Made by a program: the position numbers and the translations under genes. 64,000 nt of DNA from Prochlorococcus sp. AG-402-K22 (GTDB lineage: Bacteria > Cyanobacteriota > Cyanobacteriia > PCC-6307 > Cyanobiaceae), in the NCBI GenBank assembly GCA_003216755.1, contig QCIJ01000005.1, positions 1 to 64,000 on the forward strand, written 5' to 3'. How positions within the stretch are numbered: position 1 is the first letter of the stretch; every line of letters begins with the position of its first letter. The notes below the pieces were generated by a model. It saw nothing but the letters and a program-made list of their open reading frames with translations. It made no database searches and was not told the DNA's origin. This document shows, in pieces, positions 9,767-19,872 of the stretch.

Positions 9767-10021
9767 TTGGACCAATTTGCTGTAAAAGTTTTTGTAAGAC
9801 TAAGACCCTCAGTTTTAGATCCAGCAGGGGAAGCTACTAAATCTGCTTCTATAAAACTTGGAGCCGATGGAATAAAATCACTACGTATAGGAAAAATGAT
9901 TGAAGTAAAAATAGAAGGTAATGGTGAAAACGAAGTAAGAGAAAAAATTGATTTATTGTGTGATAGGTTATTCGCAAATACCGTTATTGAAGATTATGAG
10001 TATTCACTAGAAAAATTATAA
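9767..10021 (+). CDS. purS: Phosphoribosylformylglycinamidine synthase, PurS subunit
   Basis: PurS is the small structural subunit of the three-part FGAM synthase (PurS-PurQ-PurL) in purine synthesis. The 84-residue protein matches the family, with [18 protein letters not shown] near the start and VRIGKMIE-like [14 protein letters not shown] in the middle. The start is a TTG; there is no ATG before residue 45, and the family N-terminus begins just there. It ends 1 bp before the purQ ATG, so the two are translated as a pair. PurL is not next to it. Confidence 0.93.
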   Translation: MDQFAVKVFVRLRPSVLDPAGEATKSASIKLGADGIKSLRIGKMIEVKIEGNGENEVREKIDLLCDRLFANTVIEDYEYSLEKL

Positions 10022-10022
10022 G

Positions 10023-10688
10023 ATGGATAATTTTACTGTAGGAGTTGTTGTCTTCCCTGGTTCTAATTGTGATCGTGATGTTTCATGGGCATTGGAAGGT
10101 TGTTTAGATATAAGAACAAAATACTTGTGGCATGAGTCTTCAGATTTAAGTGATGTGGATGCAATAGTTTTACCTGGAGGATTTAGCTATGGTGATTATT
10201 TAAGATGCGGTGCAATTGCTAGATTCTCCCCATTAATAAATGCCTTGGATGAGTTTGTTAAAAGCGGAAAAAGAGTTTTAGGAATTTGTAATGGGTTTCA
10301 AATTTTGACAGAATCAGGGTTTTTGCCTGGTGCTCTTGTTGCAAATAAAAATCTCAATTTTATCTGTGATGACGTTGAACTGGATATTGTTTCTTCAAAA
10401 GGAGGTTGGTTTAATAATGGAGGTGAAAAACAAACTATTAAGTTGCCAATAGCGCATGGGGAAGGAAGATATCATTGTGATTCTGATACTTTAAAAAAAC
10501 TTGTAGATAATGAATTGATCTCTTTGAGATATAAAAATAATCCTAATGGATCATCATTTGATATCGCAGGCATAACTAATGAAAAGGGAAATGTTCTAGG
10601 TTTAATGCCTCATCCAGAGAGAGCATGTGACGAGATAATTGGTGGGACTGATGGTCTCTATACATTAAAATCATTAATATTGAAATAA
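10023..10688 (+). CDS. purQ: Phosphoribosylformylglycinamidine synthase, PurQ glutaminase subunit
   Basis: It supplies ammonia from glutamine to FGAM synthase. The class I amidotransferase triad is visible: the nucleophile Cys in [13 protein letters not shown] near residue 92, and His/Glu in [11 protein letters not shown] near residue 202. The N-terminal [13 protein letters not shown] is a PurQ signature. Length is 221 residues, normal for the stand-alone subunit. It follows purS directly and is closed by a strong hairpin terminator. Confidence 0.96.
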   Translation: MDNFTVGVVVFPGSNCDRDVSWALEGCLDIRTKYLWHESSDLSDVDAIVLPGGFSYGDYLRCGAIARFSPLINALDEFVKSGKRVLGICNGFQILTESGFLPGALVANKNLNFICDDVELDIVSSKGGWFNNGGEKQTIKLPIAHGEGRYHCDSDTLKKLVDNELISLRYKNNPNGSSFDIAGITNEKGNVLGLMPHPERACDEIIGGTDGLYTLKSLILK

Positions 10689-10720
10689 AAAAAGACCCCC
10701 ATTTTTGAAGGTCTTTTTTT
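10687..10720. terminator. Bidirectional intrinsic terminator between purQ and fba
   Basis: An 11-bp inverted repeat pairs 10687-10697 (A-run then GACC) with 10710-10720 (GGTC then T-run) around a 12-base loop. Both flanks are homopolymer runs, so it can end transcription from purQ on the plus strand and from the class II aldolase on the minus strand. The genes are convergent here, which fits. Confidence 0.85.
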
Positions 10721-10738
10721 GTTTGATTCCGTTATAAA

Positions 10739-11812
10739 TTAAACAGTAGCTTTTACTTTTGGATCTAAATCACCTTTAGCGTAAAGATCAGCAAAATAAT
10801 TAGTGCTGTTTTGTTTGATCTTACTTGCTTGACCTTCGCACCAGAACTGCTTGTATCTGTCAAGACAAACTTGCTTCATGTATTTTCTTGCAGGTTTGTT
10901 GAAATGTCTTGGGTCAAAGTTTGCCTTGTCAGCAAATGCTGCCTCTCTAACCGCGGCAGTGAAAGCAAGTCTGTTATCGGTATCAATGTTGACTTTCCTA
11001 ACTCCATTTCTTATTCCTTCTTGAATCTCTTCAACAGGAACACCATATGTTTGAGGAATTTCACCACCATATTTGTTAATGATATCCAACCATTCCTGAG
11101 GCACTGAACTAGATCCATGCATTACAAGATGTGTATTTGGTAGTGCTTTATGGATTTCAGCAATTCTGCTTATTGCAAGAACTTCTCCTGTTGGCTTCCT
11201 TGTGAATTTATAAGCACCATGACTTGTACCTATAGCAATTGCTAATGCATCAACTTTTGTTTTAGCAACAAAATCTGCCGCTTCTTTAGGATCAGTCAAA
11301 AGCATATCTGTAGAAAGTTCACCTTCAAATCCATGACCATCTTCTGCCTCACCTTTTCCTGTTTCTAATGAACCTAAGCAACCTAATTCTCCTTCAACAC
11401 TAACTCCAACTGAATGAGCAAAATCTACTACTTTTTTAGTAACTGCAACATTATATTCGTAACTAGCGGGTGTCTTTGCATCTGCCTCTAGAGAACCATC
11501 CATCATTACTGATGTGAAACCATTTATTGCTGCTGAATAACATGTTGATGGCTCATTACCATGGTCTTGGTGCATTACCACTGGAATATTAGGATATGTT
11601 TCTGTAGCAGCAAGAATTAGATGACGTAGGAAAATTTCTCCTGCATAATTTCTTGCCCCTCTTGAAGCTTGGAGGATTACAGGACTATCAGTTTCATACG
11701 CTGCTTCCATAATTGCTTGAACTTGCTCAAGGTTATTAACATTGAAAGCTGGAATACCGTAACCATTCTCAGCAGCATGATCTAAAAGTAGTCTTAGTGG
11801 AACGAGGGCCAT
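10739..11812 (-). CDS. fbaA: Fructose-bisphosphate aldolase, class II (Calvin-cycle type)
   Basis: This zinc aldolase interconverts FBP with GAP and DHAP, and probably also sedoheptulose-1,7-bisphosphate in the Calvin cycle. The 357-residue length fits the class IIB Calvin subtype. Metal and active-site motifs are [14 protein letters not shown] near residue 80, [18 protein letters not shown] near residue 138, and [14 protein letters not shown] near residue 230. [14 protein letters not shown] follows. A class I aldolase lies just upstream on the same strand across a 147-bp gap. Confidence 0.96.
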   Translation of the reverse strand: MALVPLRLLLDHAAENGYGIPAFNVNNLEQVQAIMEAAYETDSPVILQASRGARNYAGEIFLRHLILAATETYPNIPVVMHQDHGNEPSTCYSAAINGFTSVMMDGSLEADAKTPASYEYNVAVTKKVVDFAHSVGVSVEGELGCLGSLETGKGEAEDGHGFEGELSTDMLLTDPKEAADFVAKTKVDALAIAIGTSHGAYKFTRKPTGEVLAISRIAEIHKALPNTHLVMHGSSSVPQEWLDIINKYGGEIPQTYGVPVEEIQEGIRNGVRKVNIDTDNRLAFTAAVREAAFADKANFDPRHFNKPARKYMKQVCLDRYKQFWCEGQASKIKQNSTNYFADLYAKGDLDPKVKATV

Positions 11813-11959
11813 AATTAAAATAAGTTAAATGCTATATAAAGCATATGTTTACGAGATTTTAGTATAAACAGGTATCAAATGTCACGTCATTAGATATACA
11901 AAATACTAAATTAAAGAAACTAATTTTATGACCCAGAGTATATTTTTAGGATTTTTTAG

Positions 11960-13027
11960 TTAGTAAGTGTAGCCTGCTACAAACAATTGCTCATCAGATG
12001 AAGGTTGAGATCCTGCTACATAGGCACCTTTTGAGGCTTCAGAGTTTGCCTGGGCTCTTGCTATTAATGCTTTTTGCCCCCCTTCAAAGTCGCTTCCTTT
12101 CCAGGCCTTTAAGCATGAGTGTTGTAATGCTCTTCCATAGGAGAATGAAACATTCCATAAAGCTTTCCTGTAAAGAGTGTTCATATTATTTAAATAGACA
12201 GAAGCAGCTTCTTCGCTTAACCCTCCTGATAGGAAAACTATTCCAGGAACAGATGCAGGAACGCACCTTTCCATAGTTCTTATTGTCATTTCAGCAACTT
12301 TAATAGGATCAGCCTTTGTTTGACAATCTGCTCCATTAACAGTCATAGAAGGTTTTAATAGAGTTCCTTCTAGAAAAACTCCATTTGCTTGACAGGCAAT
12401 ATAAACCTGTTTTATTACCTCTTCTTGGACTTCGGCAGTTTTTTCGATAGTATGGTCGCCGTCCATTAAGATTTCAGGTTCAATAATTGGTACCAAACCA
12501 GATTCTTGAACGGATCTTGCATACCTTGCTAATCCCCAGGCATTCTCTTGAATTGATAGTTTTGAAGGACAACCATCATTTGTAATTTGCAGAACTGCTC
12601 TCCACTTTGCAAATCTTGCACCTTGTTCATAATATTTTGCTGCTCTTTCAACTAACCCATCTAGACCAGAGCAAAAAGTTTCTACATCTCCTCCTCCAGG
12701 AAGTGGATTTAGACCTTTATCGACCTTTATACCTGGAATAATACCTAAATCATTTAGTTTCTTAACCATTGACTCTCCATCTTGGTGATTCTGATAAAGA
12801 GTTTCTTCGAAGAGGATTGCACCACTTATATACTTCCCAAGACCTTCTGTAGTAAAAAGCATTCCTCTATATGCCTTCCTATTGTCTTCAGTATTCTCAA
12901 CGCCAATTCCGGCGAGTCTTTTACCTACTGTTTTAGTGGATTCATCTACCGCTAATATCCCTTTCCCTTTAGAAGCCAGTAATTGAGCATTGTCTTTAAG
13001 CTCATTTTTGTAATAATTTAAAGCCAT
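11960..13027 (-). CDS. fda: Fructose-bisphosphate aldolase, class I
   Basis: This Schiff-base aldolase uses a lysine rather than zinc for the same reaction as the neighbouring class II enzyme. The 355-residue sequence shows LASKGKGILAVDESTKTVGKRL at about 17-38, PGIKVDKGLNPLPGG near residue 98, and VPIIEPEILMDGDH near residue 180. The Schiff-base lysine region is FLEGTLLKPSMTVNG near residue 222. FLSGGLSEEAASVYLN follows near residue 268. It resembles the eukaryote-like class I enzyme of cyanobacteria. Confidence 0.95.
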   Translation of the reverse strand: MALNYYKNELKDNAQLLASKGKGILAVDESTKTVGKRLAGIGVENTEDNRKAYRGMLFTTEGLGKYISGAILFEETLYQNHQDGESMVKKLNDLGIIPGIKVDKGLNPLPGGGDVETFCSGLDGLVERAAKYYEQGARFAKWRAVLQITNDGCPSKLSIQENAWGLARYARSVQESGLVPIIEPEILMDGDHTIEKTAEVQEEVIKQVYIACQANGVFLEGTLLKPSMTVNGADCQTKADPIKVAEMTIRTMERCVPASVPGIVFLSGGLSEEAASVYLNNMNTLYRKALWNVSFSYGRALQHSCLKAWKGSDFEGGQKALIARAQANSEASKGAYVAGSQPSSDEQLFVAGYTY

Positions 13028-13130
13028 TCTTTAATAATTCACTTCAATTGATTTTTCCAGAATATGAAAAAAAAATAAAATCAATCCAATACTTTATTGA
13101 GTGATAATTGCTACTTATAAATGTATAGCT

Positions 13131-14228
13131 TTAAATTTTGATTCTTAATCCGCTTTTCGAAGATTCTCTTATGGCTTCGCAAACTTTATGACTCGCAAGT
13201 CCCTCACTTAATCCTGGAATGATAGGTGTTTGATTAAAAATACTCTCAGCCCATAAATTTTGAATTCTTAAAACTGGAGCTATTCTTCCATCAGTCCATG
13301 TTTTTTCAAAATTAAATCTTGAATCTGCAGTTAGATTTTGTATTTTATTTTCATTGTTTGAATATTTCAAATTAAAACCATGGACATAATCTTTTTGGTT
13401 CTCGCTTTTAAGAATAAGTGAACCTTCGCTTCCATATATTTCTAAACTAAAACCTCTACCATTTTTAGAAATTGATGATAGAGATACCTGACATGGAATA
13501 AGATTGGAGCTATAGTTTGATATTTCTATATTAGCCAGACAAACATCCTCGCTAGTAACATCATTAAAATCAGATGAATTAGCTAAAGGTCTTTTTTTGA
13601 TTGATGTTGCTAACTTGCCAGATACATTTATTGATTCTCCAAAAAACCAATTCAACATGTCGAATGCATGAGTACCTAAGGCGCCAATAACTCCCCCACC
13701 TTTTTCTTCCAAAGAATACCAATTCCAAGCTCTTTTAGGATTGGATCTGCTACCCATTAACCAATCTAATTTTACTAAATATATTTCTCCTAAAGTATTT
13801 TCATCAATAAGTTTTTTTGTCTGAAGAAAAAGGGGTACTGCTCTATATTCGAAATCAACACATACGCTTAAGTTATTAATCAAAGATATCCTCTGAAGCT
13901 CTTCTATTTCAGAGGACGATATTGAAACAGGTTTTTCTAATAGCAAATTTTTATTATTCTCAAGAGCTTGTTTTGCTAATTTAAATCTTGATTCAGGAGG
14001 AGTAGCAATAATAATCCCATCAATTTCTTGAGATTTAACTAAGTCTTCCCAATCATGAAAAAACTCTAATCCAGTTTCTTTTTCTAGAATTGATTTTTGC
14101 TTTTTGTCATAATGATAAATAGCAACAGGCGTTAAATAATTCGACTCTTTTAAAGCTTCTAAATGTACTTTTTTACCAAACCCTAGTCCAGCGATTGCTA
14201 TTTTTAATTTTTTATTTTTAGAATTCAT
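13131..14228 (-). CDS. Gfo/Idh/MocA-family NAD(P)-dependent oxidoreductase
   Basis: The 365-residue protein has an N-terminal Rossmann domain with IAGLGFGKKVHLEAL at about 11-25. The family EKP motif appears in LLLEKPVSISSSE near residue 97. A C-terminal alpha/beta substrate domain contains VIGALGTHAFDMLNWF near residue 178. Members oxidise or reduce sugars or cyclitols; the exact substrate cannot be read from the sequence. It follows the small exported protein gene by 2 bp and precedes the aldolase pair. Confidence 0.85.
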   Translation of the reverse strand: MNSKNKKLKIAIAGLGFGKKVHLEALKESNYLTPVAIYHYDKKQKSILEKETGLEFFHDWEDLVKSQEIDGIIIATPPESRFKLAKQALENNKNLLLEKPVSISSSEIEELQRISLINNLSVCVDFEYRAVPLFLQTKKLIDENTLGEIYLVKLDWLMGSRSNPKRAWNWYSLEEKGGGVIGALGTHAFDMLNWFFGESINVSGKLATSIKKRPLANSSDFNDVTSEDVCLANIEISNYSSNLIPCQVSLSSISKNGRGFSLEIYGSEGSLILKSENQKDYVHGFNLKYSNNENKIQNLTADSRFNFEKTWTDGRIAPVLRIQNLWAESIFNQTPIIPGLSEGLASHKVCEAIRESSKSGLRIKI

Positions 14229-14230
14229 TC

Positions 14231-14623
14231 TTATCCATTTATAAACTCTGAACAGCTATTTTCAATAACTACATCTATTAGTTCATCATTATTGGAAGTT
14301 TGCCATTTTGAATTGAATTGAGGTATTCCATTTATGGAAGTATCTTTAAACTTTTTTTCATCGCAATTAATTCTCATTACATAAAGTGATAACTCTCCAT
14401 CATCATCAGAATTAGTTGGATTTTTGAAGAACTTTGTTAAGACACTTATTTCACCATTTGGAAGCGGCTTAATACTGCCTTTATCAAGCCATTCTTTCCC
14501 TTCATTATTCTCTTTTAGTAGGACCCAATCAACATTTCCTATTGCATATGAATAGGATGCAAAATTTAAAATAAAAAATAAAAGGCTTAAAGAAAAATAA
14601 AATAAATTAGAAATTATTCTCAT
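14231..14623 (-). CDS. Exported hypothetical protein
   Basis: This 130-residue protein has a clear N-terminal signal peptide (FYFSLSLLFFILNFASYSYA, cleavage likely after residue 27). The mature part has INCDEKKFKD and ends with VIENSCSEFING, so one disulfide is possible. The pattern DWVLLKENNEGKEWLDKGSI resembles small exported surface or lumen proteins in cyanobacteria, but I recognise no named family. It sits tightly between accD (1-bp gap) and the oxidoreductase (2-bp gap), which supports translation in one operon. Confidence 0.7.
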   Translation of the reverse strand: MRIISNLFYFSLSLLFFILNFASYSYAIGNVDWVLLKENNEGKEWLDKGSIKPLPNGEISVLTKFFKNPTNSDDDGELSLYVMRINCDEKKFKDTSINGIPQFNSKWQTSNNDELIDVVIENSCSEFING

Positions 14624-14624
14624 T

Positions 14625-15506
14625 TTATATATTTACTTCTGCAAGCTCTTTTACACCGTGGATTTTTAAAATTTTAGTCAAAGTAATCTTCAGATCTTTC
14701 CTTTGGACTATTACATCAACAAAACCATGCTCAAGAAGATATTCAGCTGTTTGAAAATTATCGGGTAATTTTTCTCTTAATGTTTGTTCAATAACCCTCC
14801 TTCCAGCAAATCCAATAAGAGCTTTAGGTTCGGCCAAAATTAAATCACCTAACATTGCAAAGCTGGCTGTTACCCCTCCAGTTGTTGGATGAGTTAATAA
14901 TGGCATATATAGAAGATTTTTTTCTTTATGTTTTTTTAGTGCTCCCGATATTTTTGCCATTTGCATTAAACTTAACATTCCTTCTTGCATCCTTGCCCCA
15001 CCTGATGCGCAAACAATAAGAATAGGGTAATTTTCTATAGTTGCTCTCTCAATTATCCTTGTAATTTTTTCACCAACTACTGAACCCATTGATCCTCCCA
15101 TAAATCTAAAATCCATAACAGCTAATGCTAAAGGCATTGAATTTACAGAACAAAAACCTGTTATAACACCATCTCTTAAACCTGTACCTGCTTGACTTTC
15201 TTTTATTCGATCAGCATAAGACCTTCTATCTTTAAAACCCAAAGGATCTGTAGGACTTAGTGAACTATCAAACTCTTTGAATGAGTTTTTATCAGCAATT
15301 ATATTTATCCTTTCATCACTATTGATTCTATTATGGTGACCACAATTACTACAAACATTAAAACTTGAAATCAGGTCTTTTCTATAGGCTACCTGTGAAC
15401 ATTCTGAACATTTAACCCATAAACCATCTCCCTCGTCAGTATCTTGCGAAACTTTCCCAACAAATTGATCTTTTCGCCTTGCGGCAAACCAGTCGATTAA
15501 TGACAC
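14625..15506 (-). CDS. accD: Acetyl-CoA carboxylase carboxyltransferase subunit beta
   Basis: AccD transfers the carboxyl group from biotin to acetyl-CoA in the first step of fatty acid synthesis. The 293-residue sequence has the N-terminal four-cysteine zinc ribbon, [13 protein letters not shown] and CSNCGHH at about 33-58. The crotonase-like carboxyltransferase core shows [30 protein letters not shown] near residue 165, and [15 protein letters not shown] near residue 196. The partner accA is not next to it. Confidence 0.97.
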   Translation of the reverse strand: MSLIDWFAARRKDQFVGKVSQDTDEGDGLWVKCSECSQVAYRKDLISSFNVCSNCGHHNRINSDERINIIADKNSFKEFDSSLSPTDPLGFKDRRSYADRIKESQAGTGLRDGVITGFCSVNSMPLALAVMDFRFMGGSMGSVVGEKITRIIERATIENYPILIVCASGGARMQEGMLSLMQMAKISGALKKHKEKNLLYMPLLTHPTTGGVTASFAMLGDLILAEPKALIGFAGRRVIEQTLREKLPDNFQTAEYLLEHGFVDVIVQRKDLKITLTKILKIHGVKELAEVNI

Positions 15507-15644
15507 AACGTTACCTGTTTTTTCTATTTAAATCTAAGTAAGGCACTTTTATCAAGAAAGATATATAAATATTTGAGATTTTTAGATTATAACCTCCTTT
15601 ATCCTTAGAAAAATTTAATGATTTAACTGGATAATCGAAATTAA

Positions 15645-16544
15645 TTATCCTTTATTTTTCTCCTCAATCATTTTATGAATTATTGGAGTAAGAATTAGTT
15701 CCATTGCGAAACCCATTTTCCCACCATTTACAACTATACTTGTTGGACTTGACATGAAAGAATCGTTAATCATTCCAAGCAAGTATTGAAAATCAATCCC
15801 CCATTTCTCTCTTGCCCCTTTTCTAAAATGTATGATCACAAAGCTCTCGTCAGGAGTTGGGATGTTCCTGCATATGAAAGGATTTGAAGTGTCAATTGTG
15901 GGAATTCTTTGAAAATTAATATCGGTTTTGCTGAATTGTGGACAAATGTGATTTATATAATCAGGCATTCTTCTCAATATAGTATCCACGATAGTTTCCG
16001 CTGAGTAACCTCTTTCTGCGTTATCTCTATGGATTTTTTGAATCCACTCTAAATTTGTTATTGGAACAACACCAACAAGTAAATCAGCATAAGATGCCAC
16101 ATTGTATCCATCACCTTCTACCCCGCCATGCAAACCTTCATAAAAAAGGACGTCTGTGCCCTCAGGAATATCTTCCCATGGAGTAAATTGCCCAGGTTCT
16201 AAGGATGTACCGAGTCTTGTATTATGTTCTTCTGCTTCTTCAAGACTATGTAGATAATATCTTTTCTTTCCTCCTCCCGTTTCACCATAAATTTTAAAAA
16301 GTTCTTCTAGCTTGTCAAAAAGATTAGCTTCTGGACCAAAGTGAGAAAAATTTTCACCTTTTGAAAGAGCTTCTGCCATAGCTTTTTTCATAGGCATTCT
16401 TTCAAATCTGTGGTAACTATCACCTTCTACAACTGCGGGAACGATATCTTCTCTGGCAAAAATATGCTCAAAGGCTCTTTTTACTGTACTTGTTCCTGCT
16501 CCTGAAGATCCTGTTACAGCAACTACTGGATGACGTTTTGACAT
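15645..16544 (-). CDS. prk: Phosphoribulokinase, proteobacterial class I type
   Basis: It phosphorylates ribulose-5-phosphate to the RuBisCO substrate RuBP. The 299-residue sequence closely follows the octameric proteobacterial class I enzymes: P-loop VTGSSGAGTSTVKRAFEHIF, EGDSYHRFERM, LFYEGLHGGV, and VPITNLEWIQKIHRD. It lacks the P-loop cysteine seen in plant and typical cyanobacterial class II PRK. Its only cysteines are late (HICPQF and FICRN), so thioredoxin/CP12 regulation of the usual form is unlikely. It sits among accD and leuB on the minus strand. Confidence 0.94.
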   Translation of the reverse strand: MSKRHPVVAVTGSSGAGTSTVKRAFEHIFAREDIVPAVVEGDSYHRFERMPMKKAMAEALSKGENFSHFGPEANLFDKLEELFKIYGETGGGKKRYYLHSLEEAEEHNTRLGTSLEPGQFTPWEDIPEGTDVLFYEGLHGGVEGDGYNVASYADLLVGVVPITNLEWIQKIHRDNAERGYSAETIVDTILRRMPDYINHICPQFSKTDINFQRIPTIDTSNPFICRNIPTPDESFVIIHFRKGAREKWGIDFQYLLGMINDSFMSSPTSIVVNGGKMGFAMELILTPIIHKMIEEKNKG

Positions 16545-16633
16545 TTTTTAAAAACAATATCTAATGATTCTGACAGGTCATATGCCAACTTTATGTTTAA
16601 CTTAAAAATAATTTTTTATTTATTAATTTTTTT

Positions 16634-17707
16634 TTAAATTTCATCTATTATTTTATCTCCGATTTCACTGCAAGATAAAACTTCAGAAGACCCATCAGCT
16701 AAATCAGCTGTTCTAAATCCGTTTGATAAAACTTTATCAATAGCAGTCTCTAAATTCTCTGCGGCTTCTTTTTCATTTAATCCGATTTTTAACATCATGG
16801 AAGCGGATAAAAGCATCGCAATAGGATTTGCTATATTTTTACCAGCTATATCAGGAGCCGAACCATGAACAGGTTCAAAAACTCCTGGACCATTATTGTT
16901 TAAAGAAGCAGATGGAAGCATACCAATAGAACCAGTTAACATGGCGGCTAAATCGCTTAAAATATCACCAAATAAATTACTAGTTAAAATCACATCAAAT
17001 TGACCAGGATCTCTAACTAATTGCATTGCTGCATTATCAACGTACATATTGCTTAGAGATATATTTTTATCTTTTGAAGTGATATTTAAAACTGTATCTC
17101 TCCACAATTGGCTAACCTCAAGAACGTTTGATTTATCAACAGAACATATTTTTTTATTTCTTTGGTTAGCAATTTTCATTGCTATTTCAGTTATTCTCTC
17201 TATTTCGGCCGAATCATAAACCATCGTATTGAAAGCTTTTGGGATTTTTGTATTTGTTATATGTCCTCTTGGGTTTCCAAAATAAATTCCCCCTATTAAT
17301 TCTCTTACAACAATAAGATCTACATGCTCAACGATTTCTTTTTTTAATGTACTTGCATCTAATAGGGATTTTCTTATTTTGACAGGCCTGATATTTGCGA
17401 AAAGGTTTAGGGCAGATCTTAACTTTAGTAACCCACTTTCTGGCCTTAATTCTCTTGCAAGAGAGTCATATTTAATATCTCCAACACATGCTAAAAGTAC
17501 TGCATTACTTTTTTTGCATTGATCTAGAGTCTCATCTGGAGCAGGATTCCCATATTTTTCATAAGCTATCCCTCCAAATAATTTTTCAATAATCTCAATA
17601 TGGAAATTGTGATTTTTTGAGAGCTTTTTTAAAACTTTTTTTGAAACTTCTGAAATCTCTGGTCCAATTCCGTCTCCTGACAATAAAACAATCTTATATT
17701 TCTTCAT
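16634..17707 (-). CDS. leuB: 3-isopropylmalate dehydrogenase
   Basis: It oxidises 3-isopropylmalate in leucine synthesis, with NAD. The 357-residue length is normal. Signatures are LLSGDGIGPEISEVSKKVL at about 7-25, LRSALNLFANIRPVK near residue 96, and VVRELIGGIYFGNPRG near residue 133. The metal-binding stretch is VILTSNLFGDILSDLAAML near residue 241, and the NAD-discriminating region is FEPVHGSAPDIAGKNIANP near residue 275. Neighbouring lpxD starts upstream on the same strand. Confidence 0.96.
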   Translation of the reverse strand: MKKYKIVLLSGDGIGPEISEVSKKVLKKLSKNHNFHIEIIEKLFGGIAYEKYGNPAPDETLDQCKKSNAVLLACVGDIKYDSLARELRPESGLLKLRSALNLFANIRPVKIRKSLLDASTLKKEIVEHVDLIVVRELIGGIYFGNPRGHITNTKIPKAFNTMVYDSAEIERITEIAMKIANQRNKKICSVDKSNVLEVSQLWRDTVLNITSKDKNISLSNMYVDNAAMQLVRDPGQFDVILTSNLFGDILSDLAAMLTGSIGMLPSASLNNNGPGVFEPVHGSAPDIAGKNIANPIAMLLSASMMLKIGLNEKEAAENLETAIDKVLSNGFRTADLADGSSEVLSCSEIGDKIIDEI

Positions 17708-17735
17708 TTAAATTTTTGTTTAATAGAACAATAAA

Positions 17736-18770
17736 TTATTGCTTGTCTAATTGTCTAAGTTTTTTAGCTAATTCTGGTAATTTTTTAAAAATACTTGAAC
17801 TTCTTAGCCATGATTTATTTTCCATCGCGGGGAAACCACTAATTACCTTGCCATCTTCTATGTCACAATGGATTCCGCATTTTGAACTCGCTATGACATT
17901 ATTCCCAACTTTGACTCTATTATTGACTCCTACTTGCCCTGCTAAAATAACACCATCTCCAATATTTGCTCCTCCAGCGATACCAACTTGAGCTGCAAAT
18001 GCACAATTCTTTCCAATTTTAACTCCATGACCTATTTGTATTAAATTATCCAACTTTGTTCCCTCATCAATAAAAGTAAATCCAACTGCGGGTCTATCAA
18101 TACAACAATTTGTTCCAATTTCTACAAAACTCATTATTTTAACACCACCTTTTTGCGGCATCTTTACCCATTTGCCATTTTTAGGAATAAAACCAAATCC
18201 CTCTGATCCAATAACAGAATTTGAATTAATTACACAATTATTTTTTAGAGTGGTATTTTCGTAAATAACACAATTTGGATGAATTATATTATTATTTCCT
18301 ATTCGAACATTTCCTAAAATTGATGATCCAGGAAGAATATGATTATTTTCACCAATTATAGTATTTTCTCCAATATATACATTAGCTCCAATATGGCAAT
18401 CTACTCCAATTATTGCTGTTTTATCTATAACCGCTGAAGCGTGAATTCCTGGTTTGAAATTGATAGTTTTATATAAACAATTCAATACTTCTGCAAATGC
18501 AATTCTTGGATTTTTAACGATTATGTTTGATATATTTTGTTTCTTTAGGGCACTAACGATTTCATCGTTGTTAGTAGTTATTATTGCTGATGCTTTAGTT
18601 TGATCTAATTTTTCTTTTAGGATATTGTTTTCTTCTAAAAAAGATATTTGATGTTTAACTGCAAAATCTAATGAGGCAGCATCATCTATATTTAAATCTT
18701 CTAAAATATAGGCGCAAATAAAATTTGAATTTCCTTTTTTTATTAGATCAACTAAATCACTTAAAAGCAT
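17736..18770 (-). CDS. lpxD: UDP-3-O-acylglucosamine N-acyltransferase
   Basis: LpxD adds the second acyl chain in lipid A synthesis. The 344-residue protein has the N-terminal uridine-binding domain. It then has a long hexapeptide left-handed beta-helix, with repeats such as IGVDCHIGANVYIGENTIIGENN from about residue 115 to 305. LIQIGHGVKIGKNCAFAAQVGIAGG contains the catalytic His region. A C-terminal helix closes it (LPELAKKLRQLDKQ). Its presence implies an outer-membrane lipid A pathway. It lies 19 bp downstream of proB. Confidence 0.94.
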   Translation of the reverse strand: MLLSDLVDLIKKGNSNFICAYILEDLNIDDAASLDFAVKHQISFLEENNILKEKLDQTKASAIITTNNDEIVSALKKQNISNIIVKNPRIAFAEVLNCLYKTINFKPGIHASAVIDKTAIIGVDCHIGANVYIGENTIIGENNHILPGSSILGNVRIGNNNIIHPNCVIYENTTLKNNCVINSNSVIGSEGFGFIPKNGKWVKMPQKGGVKIMSFVEIGTNCCIDRPAVGFTFIDEGTKLDNLIQIGHGVKIGKNCAFAAQVGIAGGANIGDGVILAGQVGVNNRVKVGNNVIASSKCGIHCDIEDGKVISGFPAMENKSWLRSSSIFKKLPELAKKLRQLDKQ

Positions 18771-18789
18771 TTTTCAGTTTTAATTTTTT

Positions 18790-19872
18790 CTAAGAGAGAG
18801 CAAGTACATCTCTATGTACGACGATTATGGAGGAGTTGTTATTTTCTTTATTATTCAAGATACTTCTTAATTTGTCGCTACTTATTGATACTAAACCTTT
18901 TGCAACTTCTTTATCATTTGTATTTACGATTTTAACTGCCTGATTAACCGTAAAGTTTCCTTCCACATTCTTAACACCAACCACTAAAAGTGAGGCACCT
19001 TTTTTTTTAATTGCAAAAGAAGCTCCATCATCTAAAGTGATTTTCCCTACTGTTTGAATTGCATGTGAAAGCCAACTTTTTTTGTTCCCTATAGGTTTTT
19101 TTACCGGATAAAATAAAGTTCCAATTTTATTATCATTAAATATTTCAATTAAGTTTTTTTTATTAGTTCCATCAACTAGTTGGACTTCAACTCCTCCTTT
19201 TGTTGCTATTTCGGCAGAAATTAATTTTGTAGAAATTCCTCCTGTTCCCCATTCATTATTTGAGTTTCGAATATTTTTATCTTTAATTTCTTTTAATTCA
19301 CTATTATGAACTTCTTTAATAGGTTGCGCATCTTTATTATTACGTGGGTCTTTTGAATATAGATTTTCAATATCGGTTAATAGAATAAGCTTGTTAGCAT
19401 TTATAGCTAAGGCAACTAAAGCAGAGAGGGTATCATTATCTCCATATTTAAGCTCTTCATTAGCTACGGTATCATTTTCATTTACTATTGGAATAACATT
19501 CAAATCTATTAATTTTTTTAAAGTTTTAGAAGCGTTATTAAAGGATTCTCGTGAATTAAAATCAGCTTTAGTTATTAAAATTTGAGCAATATTGTGACCT
19601 AATTTATTAAATGCTTTATCGTACAAGGACATTAAATTAACTTGACCTACTGCAGCAGTAGCTTGAAGGGTACTTAAATCATTTGGTCTCGTTTTAATAT
19701 TCAATTTTTGGCAACCCAATCCAACGGCTCCACTAGTTACTAAAATTAATTTGTTTCCTTTTGAAAGAAAATTTGTAAAGGATCTAGAGAGAGTTTCAAT
19801 AACTTCTTCTGTAGATTTTTCCTTTGTCCCTCTTAAAATACTGGTACCAATTTTTATAACCCAAGTTTTCAT
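18790..19872 (-). CDS. proB: Glutamate 5-kinase
   Basis: It phosphorylates glutamate for proline synthesis. The 360-residue protein has an amino-acid kinase domain with [11 protein letters not shown] at the start, [14 protein letters not shown] near residue 44, and [27 protein letters not shown] near residue 130. [25 protein letters not shown] follows near residue 208. A C-terminal PUA domain occupies about 270-360. The ATG overlaps the end of the upstream YqeG-type gene by 4 bp. Confidence 0.95.
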   Translation of the reverse strand: MKTWVIKIGTSILRGTKEKSTEEVIETLSRSFTNFLSKGNKLILVTSGAVGLGCQKLNIKTRPNDLSTLQATAAVGQVNLMSLYDKAFNKLGHNIAQILITKADFNSRESFNNASKTLKKLIDLNVIPIVNENDTVANEELKYGDNDTLSALVALAINANKLILLTDIENLYSKDPRNNKDAQPIKEVHNSELKEIKDKNIRNSNNEWGTGGISTKLISAEIATKGGVEVQLVDGTNKKNLIEIFNDNKIGTLFYPVKKPIGNKKSWLSHAIQTVGKITLDDGASFAIKKKGASLLVVGVKNVEGNFTVNQAVKIVNTNDKEVAKGLVSISSDKLRSILNNKENNNSSIIVVHRDVLALS

